From: Alistipes provencensis
Lineage (GTDB): Bacteria > Bacteroidota > Bacteroidia > Bacteroidales > Rikenellaceae
Assembly (NCBI RefSeq): GCF_900083545.1
Contig: NZ_LT559262.1
Location: forward strand, 310,001 to 374,000
Reading direction: 5' to 3'
Length of the DNA: 64,000 nt
Shown here: positions 54,506-62,509 of the stretch, piece by piece
Position numbering within the stretch: the first letter of the stretch is position 1
Layout of the letters: each line of letters begins with the position of its first letter
Position numbers and translations under genes: made by a program
The notes under the pieces: model-generated
What the model was told of the DNA's origin: nothing
The model's database searches: none
Seen by the model: only the letters and a program-made list of their open reading frames with translations

Positions 54506-55322
54506 AACTACTTTGTTTTATTAATTTTGTGCCATATAGCAAAACAAAGTAACATTTAATCGTATATTTTCATCGAAAACAGAGAGGCGAATAAAATGCT
54601 CTATTCTCTATTATTCATTAATAATATTTTTCCACTGTCAATAATTTGGGATTTGATTAAACATACAAGAACGCTCTGCATTCACCCAAGGCCGACTCAT
54701 ACATTCTTGTTTAGTTATCACTCTTTCTCTCGACAATCTATTACAATAATCATATCTTTCACATATCAAAGAGTCTGTATTTGAATCAAAACATTCTAAG
54801 AGAATTTCGTCCTCTAATAAACTTGCAGATTCTAAATAAGCTCTCCTCTTTGGGAGGAATTGATTCTGGATTTGACGAAATAGAATCAATACATGGCGGA
54901 CCATAAATAATCCCCTGGGACCATTATAGTTTCGAGATTATGAATCTGATCTTGATAAAATAATCTCAAGTATAATTATTCACCTCTGAATGCTTCTTTT
55001 TTGCAGTTATCAAAAATCATCCGATAGTAAATCAACTCTGTGCCAGCTAAAAGATCTTACATGATCAACAAATTATCCATCATAATATGTAACATTTTAT
55101 AAGAAAGCCTCACTTTACTCTCATATGTTCTAGAATAATCTCGCATTCTGATACAGAATATAATACTCTCCCATCATTGATTCTTTGTCCTTTTACGAGC
55201 TTTAGCATATCAAAGAATACCACCCCGGATTAAGAAAGTGTAAAGAAGAATAACATATTGCAATTACAACATAATACAATAACCATAAGTCACTCGAATC
55301 TCCGACACATAGAACTTGTATC
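54506..55322. other. AT-rich region without a convincing gene
   Basis: 817 bases of low GC between the integrase and hipA. The only sizeable open frame is on the minus strand, 54638-54904 (88 codons, five Cys, no family recognised). It should include the integrase promoter near 54510-54560 and may contain decayed element DNA. Confidence 0.4.
54638..54904 (-). CDS. possible hypothetical protein, 88 aa
   Basis: Begins MVRHVLILFRQIQNQFLPKR, with acidic middle and cysteines at scattered positions. I do not recognise it. It is the only open frame of size in this AT-rich gap; expression is uncertain. Confidence 0.2.
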   Translation of the reverse strand: MVRHVLILFRQIQNQFLPKRRAYLESASLLEDEILLECFDSNTDSLICERYDYCNRLSRERVITKQECMSRPWVNAERSCMFNQIPNY

Positions 55323-56585
55323 CTATTTCAATATATTTCGCGCATCCAACACCCTACCAAACATATCAATCTCTCTTTTAGAAATCCCCAATCGTATTGC
55401 CAGTTCTCGCCAACCTTTCACAGCACCAATCATCTCCGAAATAATCTTCTCTGCAGTCTTTTGGTTGAGCATATATTTTTCACAAGCATCAAATAAAATA
55501 CTAAGGTCTGCTTTATTGGAAGTTGATGAAACAAGCAGACTTTGGTACTCATTCAAAGTGGGATTCATGTCGTATGCAGGGGACAATGTCCATCCCTTTG
55601 CAGTCAACAGAAAGCCGTGATTGCGGAAATGGTCATCACTATTACCGATACATATATTGAAAGCCACACGGCGATAGAGCTCCTGTAAATTATTTTCCAC
55701 ATCCGTACAATTCCGAATAATGAAATCAACAATATCCCAATAACCGTGTCCAGTAATGGCATTGTCTCCATCATTAAGCCCTAATAAAGTCATTGCAGAA
55801 GCAAAGTGAATCCGTTTTCCGTTTTGAACTCTATCAAAGCGTTGCGAAAGCAATGTATGATATTTTTCTCCGGTAGCCAACACTTTAGTTTTCGCTGCAT
55901 TTATACCAGCTTTTACAGCCAGAAGATGACTGAAATGTTCCCAGAATCCGGCATCGTAATCATCTTTGCGAGAAGGGAACTTAGCTATGTATAGTGTTTT
56001 ATCCGCATCTATCACGCAGGCTTTCGGCCTTGCTCCGCCCAATGAAGACCCATGTTGCACAAGTTGTGTAATCCACTTTCTATCGGGCAGCACGTTATTT
56101 TCTTCACATTTCTCAATCTCCGCACTGGCTGCAATCAATTCTCGAATATCCGTCAAAGGTGGAATTTTCAACGACTCACTCACATTTATAAACTCCCCAT
56201 TGAGTTCTTCCTTGAAACGGAAAGCTCCCATTCGAGAGAAGTCATCGATGCCAGTCAAAAAATCGAAAGAGGATAGTCGTCGTACCCGTCGCTTTTCCTC
56301 CATTGCTGCAATTTGCTCACAACGCAGCAACAAGGTACGCCCCCAACGATCCGGCAAAGCATCAGAAAAACATCCGAATATATCTTTCTCCGGTTGCGTA
56401 TATTGTTGTCCTGGATAATTGTTCAGGTCATCGCTCAAAAACAAATCCCCATGCTTTTTCAACCATTCATCGCTAAATGTAAAACAATAGCTGTCAGAGC
56501 CACGAAGAGATTCATACCTCAACTCGCCTATAAGCTTTATCTCCTTCAGCCAATCAAAATCGGCATAAACATATAGTTTTTTCAT
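55323..56585 (-). CDS. hipA: HipA-type toxin kinase
   Basis: A 420-residue Ser/Thr kinase toxin. HipA N-terminal domain, nucleotide-binding GGARPK (183-188) and K202, catalytic loop NSDDHFRN (315-322) and metal-binding D339 (SPAYDMNPT). In E. coli HipA phosphorylates glutamyl-tRNA synthetase; the target here is unknown. It lies 3 bases after hipB. All catalytic residues appear present, so it should be active. Confidence 0.92.
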   Translation of the reverse strand: MKKLYVYADFDWLKEIKLIGELRYESLRGSDSYCFTFSDEWLKKHGDLFLSDDLNNYPGQQYTQPEKDIFGCFSDALPDRWGRTLLLRCEQIAAMEEKRRVRRLSSFDFLTGIDDFSRMGAFRFKEELNGEFINVSESLKIPPLTDIRELIAASAEIEKCEENNVLPDRKWITQLVQHGSSLGGARPKACVIDADKTLYIAKFPSRKDDYDAGFWEHFSHLLAVKAGINAAKTKVLATGEKYHTLLSQRFDRVQNGKRIHFASAMTLLGLNDGDNAITGHGYWDIVDFIIRNCTDVENNLQELYRRVAFNICIGNSDDHFRNHGFLLTAKGWTLSPAYDMNPTLNEYQSLLVSSTSNKADLSILFDACEKYMLNQKTAEKIISEMIGAVKGWRELAIRLGISKREIDMFGRVLDARNILK

Positions 56586-56588
56586 CGC

Positions 56589-56909
56589 CTATTCCTTTTT
56601 TGAGGCACGTTCCCTCGTCTTCAAACTCAAATCCTGCAAAGCTTTCCCCAACTTGTCTTCTTTAGCCAGCCACAGAATGTCATCGTCAAGTTGTAAAGCA
56701 TACAGCACACGCAAATAAATTCCGATTGCTACTGTCGGTGCGCCTTTCTCTATTCGGGATACGGTCAACGGAGAACAGGTGGCACGTTCCGCCACCTGAG
56801 CCACACTCAGATTCCTGCGCAAACGAGCCAGTTTAATCTGCTCTCCCACGACCTGCATCTTCTGCTCCAATTTTCTGGGCAATTTAGTGCCCATAGTATT
56901 TTTTGTCAT
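56589..56909 (-). CDS. hipB: HipB-type XRE antitoxin
   Basis: A 106-residue antitoxin with an XRE helix-turn-helix (QIKLARLRRNLSVAQVAERATCSPLTVSRIEKG) and a charged C-terminal tail. The ATG at 56909 is taken over the TTG at 56915. It neutralises HipA and represses the operon, probably through the palindrome at 56951-56973. Confidence 0.9.
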   Translation of the reverse strand: MTKNTMGTKLPRKLEQKMQVVGEQIKLARLRRNLSVAQVAERATCSPLTVSRIEKGAPTVAIGIYLRVLYALQLDDDILWLAKEDKLGKALQDLSLKTRERASKKE

Positions 56910-56950
56910 AGTCAATTAATTATATAATATACAATTTTACTCATTTTTAC

Positions 56951-56973
56951 ATATTTAATGATATATTAAATAT
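56951..56973. promoter_or_regulatory. palindrome upstream of hipBA, candidate operator
   Basis: Perfect 9-bp arms ATATTTAAT / ATTAAATAT with a 5-bp spacer, 42 bp before the hipB start. HipB proteins bind such palindromes; AT richness here raises the chance-match probability. Confidence 0.45.
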
Positions 56974-57711
56974 AAAAATATATGGTCAAAAGAAAATAGT
57001 TAGCTAAACAGCACTTGGTACCCCACAAATGCCAATATCCACCAAATTTTGAATATAAAACATATCTTATAGGTTTTTCCATTCCAAATATTACTACTCT
57101 CACAGAGCGAATCATTGTCACAAACCAATTTACTTCAAAATAATTTTCCACATTCTCCCAAAAATCACTACTGCATCCTTCTTATTAAGCCTCCTTTTAC
57201 TGTAACAGCTAAAAGAGGGAAGAAAAGAGCTGGCTTCGCAAAAAACATCTGTACAAATGATTTTCTCTTTCGGCTACAACTACAAGCAAGATTAATACGC
57301 AAACTCATCTCCGGAGATTGCGAAGCAAAAGAGAGTGATTTCTCTTTTGCCCCTCCGTTTGAAGACAAACTAAGGTTAAAAACGTTTTCAACATACAGTA
57401 AGTTCGCTAATGCATATATTATACTTTTGAATAAATAATGAAAATCAGATTATAAAACAAGAAAGTTCAACGATGGCATCCAGAATTTCTTTTATATTTA
57501 CAATGAGTAGTAGCGTAGTCAAGAGCAGACATGACTAAATTTTAAACGCTCTAAATCGTACCCAATTGAACGATTTTGTGCAAATTCGACATATAAGTTT
57601 TTGAACTTGAAATAGTTTTTTTTGGGGGGGGGTATAGGTTCATCAACCTCCTCTCTTTTCAGAATTTTGTCGGTTAGTAAATCAATTATTAACCCTCAAA
57701 ATTTTGTCATC
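56974..57711. other. AT-rich intergenic region with T8G9 tract
   Basis: No convincing gene. Contains a T8-G9 homopolymer junction at 57616-57632 and two copies of AATTTTGTC (57663-57671 and 57700-57708, flanked by similar bases) before the broken recombinase gene. Confidence 0.4.
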
Positions 57712-59006
57712 ATGTTTTCAATTCACATCAAAGGCCAACGCAATCCCAACCGGATCGATATGGTAAAACTCTCCATCATCTTCTACAAATCCGGATGTAT
57801 CCGCTGCTCGAAAGTCATCTACATCAGCGGCCCTTATGAGGAGTGGGATAACCGAACCGAGAGTTTCCGGAGTCCGTCACCCGAGTACGTTGCCAAGAAC
57901 AAACTCCTTCAATACGAACGCCTCAAATACCTCAAGGTCGCCGAGAAATGGGAAGCCGAGAAGAAGAACTGGATCGCCAATGAGCTCAGCCACTATTACG
58001 ACAAGCAGGAGAAGTCCCGAAACCGCTACACCACCGTATCGGAGATGATCGATAAGATTGTAGATGGACTGCTTCATCAGGAGCGCTTCAAGAACAGCCG
58101 AATCCTGACCAGCGTAACCACGGCCGAGAATTATAGCTATCTGAAGAAAGCGCTTTACCGGTTCGCAAAAATCAAATACCATAGGGACTTCTCCAAATAC
58201 ATGTTCCGGGATATCGATGAGCGATTCCTGCGCGAGTTCACCGTCTACGAACAGATGCGCGGTTCGCGCAACGGCAACAACGGAGGCATTCAGCAAAAGC
58301 TCAAGGTGCTACAGGCGACTTGTGCTAAAGCGAAAGATGAAGGCATCTACGGCGTGCATCTTTCGGCATTTATTCCACTCAAACGAAAAGTCCGATCCCG
58401 GTTTACGCCCCCCAAGCCATATCGCATGAAATCATTCAACAGATCGAACAAGTTGACCGAAACATCCTGAAACAACCGGAAAAATTATTCCTCGACTTGT
58501 TCCTATTCAGCTACTATGCTTGCGGGATGTCACCGATCGACATCTGTTTTCTGGAAAAGGACCGAATTAAAGACGGGATGATCATCTACGAACGGATTAA
58601 ACTCGACCGCGTTGCCCAGGTGCTGCTGATTGACAAGGCGGCCGAGATTATCGAGCTTTACAGGACTGAAGGCTATATGAACTATGTCTTTCCGATCTTC
58701 AAATGGAAGAAGATGGACCATGCGCATCTGTATGCTACAGTCAGCCGTGTCAGCTGCAAGGTCAACAGAACCCTGTAAAAGATCTGCGACCATCTTGGTA
58801 TCCGAGAGAAGATCTACTGGAGTTCTGCCCGCAGCAGTTTCATCGCCAAGATGGTCAACGACGGTTATCACCCTCTCCAGATCGCCGAGCAGGTTGGAAA
58901 CTCACCGCAGGCCATTTACATGTATTACTACACGATCACAAACAAGGAAGACGTAAGGGACGGGATGAATAAAATATTAGGAGAAAATGCACCCTGCTCA
59001 AAATAA
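57712..59006 (+). pseudogene. broken tyrosine recombinase (frameshift and nonsense)
   Basis: The N-terminal part (57712 to about 58413) encodes an arm-binding and SAM-like integrase region. At the run of six C (58408-58413) the frame is lost; adding one C would continue into QAISHEIIQQIEQVDRN and the catalytic domain in the other frame (ACGMSPIDICFLEK). An in-frame TAA at 58776-58778 (expected AAA, Lys) then interrupts it, and homology resumes to 59006 with SARSSF and GNSPQAIYMYYY. Two independent lesions argue for a real pseudogene rather than a single sequencing error. The family resembles other Bacteroidetes element integrases. Confidence 0.85.
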
Positions 59007-59068
59007 ACATTATTTTATTTGCATAATTCGCAATAAATAAATATCTTCACTCAAAATTAATCGGATAA

Positions 59069-60223
59069 ATGACCAAAGAGATAAATCCATTCATCGTAAC
59101 CGGCAAGATAGCACCGGCATACTTCTGCGACCGAGTGCAGGAGTCGGCTCGGCTCATCAAGTCGCTGACTAATGGCAACAACATGGTTATCATCTCACCT
59201 CGCCGTATGGGCAAGACGGGATTGATCCAGTTCTGCTACGAAAAGCCGAAGATCAGAAAGGAATATTACACGTTTTTCATCGACATCCTGCACACGTCTA
59301 GCCTGCGGGAGTTCACCTATCTGCTCGGCCGCGAGGTATATGAGACCCTCCTACCCCGCAGCGAGAAGATGACGAAGCTGTTTATCCAAACACTCAAGTC
59401 GATCAGCGGCAAGTTCGGGTTTGACCCGATCACAGAACTACCCACGTTCAATGTCGAATTGGGAAACATCGAGCGGCCGGAATCCACATTGGAGGAGATT
59501 TTCCAACTGCTGGCTTCCGCCGATAAACCGTGTATTGTAGCCATCGACGAGTTTCAACAGATAGCAAAATATCCGGAGAAAAATATCGAGGCATTGCTTC
59601 GCACTCACATTCAGAAGATCAGCAACTGCAACTTCATCTTCGCCGGGAGCGAGCGCCACATGATGCAGGAAATGTTTATGTCTTCGGCCCGACCGTTTTA
59701 CCATAGTGCCGACACCATGGAACTGAATGCGATTGTTCCCGAAATATACATTCCGTTTATCGTCGGACATTTCGAGTCACGCAATCGACGCATCAGCAGC
59801 GAGAATGTCGAGAAGGTCTACAACCTCTTCAAAGGGCATACTTACTATATCCAGAAGACATTCAATGAGGCTTTTGCCGATACTGTCGAAGGAGACGAAT
59901 GCACCATCGAGACGCTCCGTACCGCAGTCAACAACCTGATTGCCTACAACGACACCATCTTCCGGGAGATTTTATCCAACATCCCGGAAAAGCAAAAAGA
60001 GTTACTTTATGCAATCGCCAAGGACGGTGAAGCTGAAAAGATCACATCCGCAGAGTTTATCAAGCGCCACAGCCTTACCTCGGCCAGTTCCGTTCAATCC
60101 GCAACGAATAAACTGCTAGAAAAAGATATCATCACAGAGATCAACAAAGTTTACTCTGTGACAGATAAGCTTTTTGCGATGTGGATAAATGGGATTTACG
60201 GAACAAAGTACAATATCAGTTAA
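59069..60223 (+). CDS. STAND/archaeal-type AAA ATPase
   Basis: A 384-residue P-loop ATPase. NPFIVTGKIAPAYFCDR opening, Walker A SPRRMGKT (43-50), Walker B VAIDEFQQI (157-165), sensor-like FAGSERHMM, and a C-terminal winged-helix segment (about 310-375). This is the ORC/Cdc6-related ATPase group found in defence islands and of unknown function. It is just downstream of the broken integrase and upstream of the MazG/DUF2075 cassette by 21 bases, so it may belong to that system or be independent. Confidence 0.85.
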   Translation: MTKEINPFIVTGKIAPAYFCDRVQESARLIKSLTNGNNMVIISPRRMGKTGLIQFCYEKPKIRKEYYTFFIDILHTSSLREFTYLLGREVYETLLPRSEKMTKLFIQTLKSISGKFGFDPITELPTFNVELGNIERPESTLEEIFQLLASADKPCIVAIDEFQQIAKYPEKNIEALLRTHIQKISNCNFIFAGSERHMMQEMFMSSARPFYHSADTMELNAIVPEIYIPFIVGHFESRNRRISSENVEKVYNLFKGHTYYIQKTFNEAFADTVEGDECTIETLRTAVNNLIAYNDTIFREILSNIPEKQKELLYAIAKDGEAEKITSAEFIKRHSLTSASSVQSATNKLLEKDIITEINKVYSVTDKLFAMWINGIYGTKYNIS

Positions 60224-60244
60224 CACTCTTTAGACAGACCCAGA

Positions 60245-60583
60245 ATGGATAAATACAGAGAAATAATTGCTGAATTAATGCAGTTTACCACAGACAGAGA
60301 CTGGGATCAATTCCATGACTCAAAAAATCTGGCCTTAGCTATTTCCATTGAAGCAGCTGAATTGAATGAGCTATTCTTGTGGAAAAAGGATGCTGAGGTA
60401 GAATCGGTCAATAAAGAAAGATTGGAAGAGGAATTAGCTGATATTTTATCATATGCCTTATTGCTGGCAGAAAAGCATAACATAGATATCTACGACATCA
60501 TCCATAGAAAGATACAAAGAAATGCCGAAAAATATCCCGTGGAGAAAGCTAGAGGAACAGCAAAGAAATATAATGAATTATGA
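60245..60583 (+). CDS. MazG-like nucleotide pyrophosphohydrolase
   Basis: A 112-residue all-alpha NTP pyrophosphatase of the RS21-C6/iMazG type (dCTPase-like). The metal-binding pattern is E36-A-A-E39 ... E63-x-x-D66, preceded by SKNLALAISIEAAEL. Such enzymes hydrolyse (d)NTPs to monophosphates. Its stop overlaps the DUF2075 start (ATGA), so it is translated together with a predicted nuclease-ATPase. Confidence 0.88.
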   Translation: MDKYREIIAELMQFTTDRDWDQFHDSKNLALAISIEAAELNELFLWKKDAEVESVNKERLEEELADILSYALLLAEKHNIDIYDIIHRKIQRNAEKYPVEKARGTAKKYNEL

Positions 60584-62499
60584 GATTATACGCAGGAACA
60601 TCAACTAATTTCATTGCACTGAATTTCAACAATCAGATTGCAGATCTGTTAAAGACGGAGTTTCGCGTCCAATTCGGCTACAATCCCTCTATGAATGAGG
60701 TAATGTCGTGGCAAAATTCCTTATACCGAGTCGCCAATATGATTGATAGGAGTGGTCTGCATGACAATGGCATTTTTGTAGAGTATCAACTCCCTTTAAG
60801 CTCTAAGCGGATCGATATTGTCATAACAGGAACTGATTTGAAGAAAACGAAAAATTCAGTTATTATTGAACTAAAGCAATGGAGCCAATGCACTCTAACA
60901 GAATTTGACAGTGATAAAGTTGTTACATGGGTAGGCGGAGGGAACAAACATGTACTGCACCCATCTGTTCAGGTCGGCAATTACAAATATTATTTACAGG
61001 ATAACAACTCTGCATTTTATGACGAGAAAGATCCGGTTCATCTTTATGCGTGCAGTTTCCTCCACAACTATAATCCTCAAGATGGAGATCCCATCTTCGA
61101 CAAACGTTTCGAATCTGCCTTAACCCGCTTCCCCGTCTATACTGCAGAAGACACGGATAAATTATCTTCATTTTTATGTGATCGCCTAAGCCAAGGCGAG
61201 GGAATGGAGATATTGAGTAAAATAGAGAACAGCAAGCTGACCCCATCAAAGAAACTACTCAAGCAGGTATCCGGAGCAATTAAAGAGAAATTAAAACACA
61301 AAGGAGAATTTAAAGTATTTGGGCAACACAAGGTTAAAGATGACTATACGCTCTTAGACGAGCAGTTAGTCGTCTATGACACCATTATGTCTGTTGTCCG
61401 AAAAGGACTCTCACAGCGCCAACAATATGCTGTCATTGTCAAAGGAGGAGCTGGCACAGGCAAAAGTGTAATAGGGCTGCAGTTACTTGCCGATCTTGCT
61501 GCACTAGGTTACAATGCCCATTATGCAACAGGTTCCGGATCATTTACCAAAACACTTAGAAAAATCGTCGGTGCCGGAACGGACAATCTATTTAAATACT
61601 TCATGTCCTATGGAACAGCACAACCTCGCGAGCTGGATGTATTGATTATGGATGAAGCCCATCGTATTAGAGAAAAAACCGGATATCCGTTTAAAAGTAC
61701 AGGTCGGCCACAAGTAGAGGATCTTATTAGGGCGACAAAGGTAGCCCTATTCTTTATCGATGATTTTCAGTGTGTTCGCAAAGGAGAGATTGGTTCATCC
61801 CAGTATATCAAAAATGAGGCAGAACGCCTCGGTTGCAAGGTATTTGAATACGAATTAGAGTCTCAATTCCGGTGTGGGGGCTCCGATGGTTATGCCAACT
61901 GGATAGATAATACTTTGCAGATCAAGGATACCGCAAACGCTTTTTGGAACGATGAACCCACATTCGAATTCAAAATCTTCGATTCACCGGAATCTTTAGA
62001 GAACGCAATCCGGATTAAAAACGAAGAGGGATATACCGCTCGCGTCATGGCTGGCTTCTGCTGGAAATGGAGCAAAGAATTAGATACGGATCGGACTCTA
62101 GCGAAAGATGTAAAAGTGGGAGCCTATGAAAGACCATGGAATGCCCGTCCTGATTTAGACAATTTGCCTGTGGGTATCCCCAAGTCCGATTTCTGGGCCT
62201 ATGACAAAGGCGGCATCGATCAGGTCGGTTGCATATACACTGCCCAGGGATTTGAGTTCGATTATGCCGGTGTAATTTTCGGTACAGACCTGCGTTTCAA
62301 CCTGGATAGATCAGAATGGGAAGGTCATCCGGAAGATTCGTTCGATGAACCAGTTAAAAGTGCAGATGATTTTCTGCAGTTAGTGAAAAACACTTATCGC
62401 GTCTTACTGACTCGAGGCATGAAGGGCTGCTATGTCTATTTTGTGGATAAGGATACGGAAAGATTCTTCCGATCCCGAATAAAGAACAGTACATTATAA
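60580..62499 (+). CDS. DUF2075 ATPase/helicase-like protein with N-terminal PD-(D/E)XK-like domain
   Basis: A 639-residue protein. The N-terminal domain has E68...D79 (KRIDIVITG) and E97-L-K99 (VIIELKQW), the D-(E)xK arrangement of a PD-(D/E)XK nuclease. From residue 280 a DUF2075 superfamily-1-like ATPase: Walker A GGAGTGKS (289-296), Walker B IMDEAH (356-361), and later helicase motifs (QFRCGGSDGY, TAQGFEFDYAGVIFG, YRVLLTRGMKG). It overlaps MazG by four bases. Predicted DNA or RNA remodelling coupled to cleavage; the next gene has the same ATPase with a different nuclease. Confidence 0.85.
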   Translation: MRLYAGTSTNFIALNFNNQIADLLKTEFRVQFGYNPSMNEVMSWQNSLYRVANMIDRSGLHDNGIFVEYQLPLSSKRIDIVITGTDLKKTKNSVIIELKQWSQCTLTEFDSDKVVTWVGGGNKHVLHPSVQVGNYKYYLQDNNSAFYDEKDPVHLYACSFLHNYNPQDGDPIFDKRFESALTRFPVYTAEDTDKLSSFLCDRLSQGEGMEILSKIENSKLTPSKKLLKQVSGAIKEKLKHKGEFKVFGQHKVKDDYTLLDEQLVVYDTIMSVVRKGLSQRQQYAVIVKGGAGTGKSVIGLQLLADLAALGYNAHYATGSGSFTKTLRKIVGAGTDNLFKYFMSYGTAQPRELDVLIMDEAHRIREKTGYPFKSTGRPQVEDLIRATKVALFFIDDFQCVRKGEIGSSQYIKNEAERLGCKVFEYELESQFRCGGSDGYANWIDNTLQIKDTANAFWNDEPTFEFKIFDSPESLENAIRIKNEEGYTARVMAGFCWKWSKELDTDRTLAKDVKVGAYERPWNARPDLDNLPVGIPKSDFWAYDKGGIDQVGCIYTAQGFEFDYAGVIFGTDLRFNLDRSEWEGHPEDSFDEPVKSADDFLQLVKNTYRVLLTRGMKGCYVYFVDKDTERFFRSRIKNSTL

Positions 62500-62509
62500 C
62501 TGCTGCATT

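Noticed and set aside
57115..57438. 107-codon plus-strand open frame in the AT-rich gap
   Set aside because: No family, no start signal, atypical composition; treated as non-coding.
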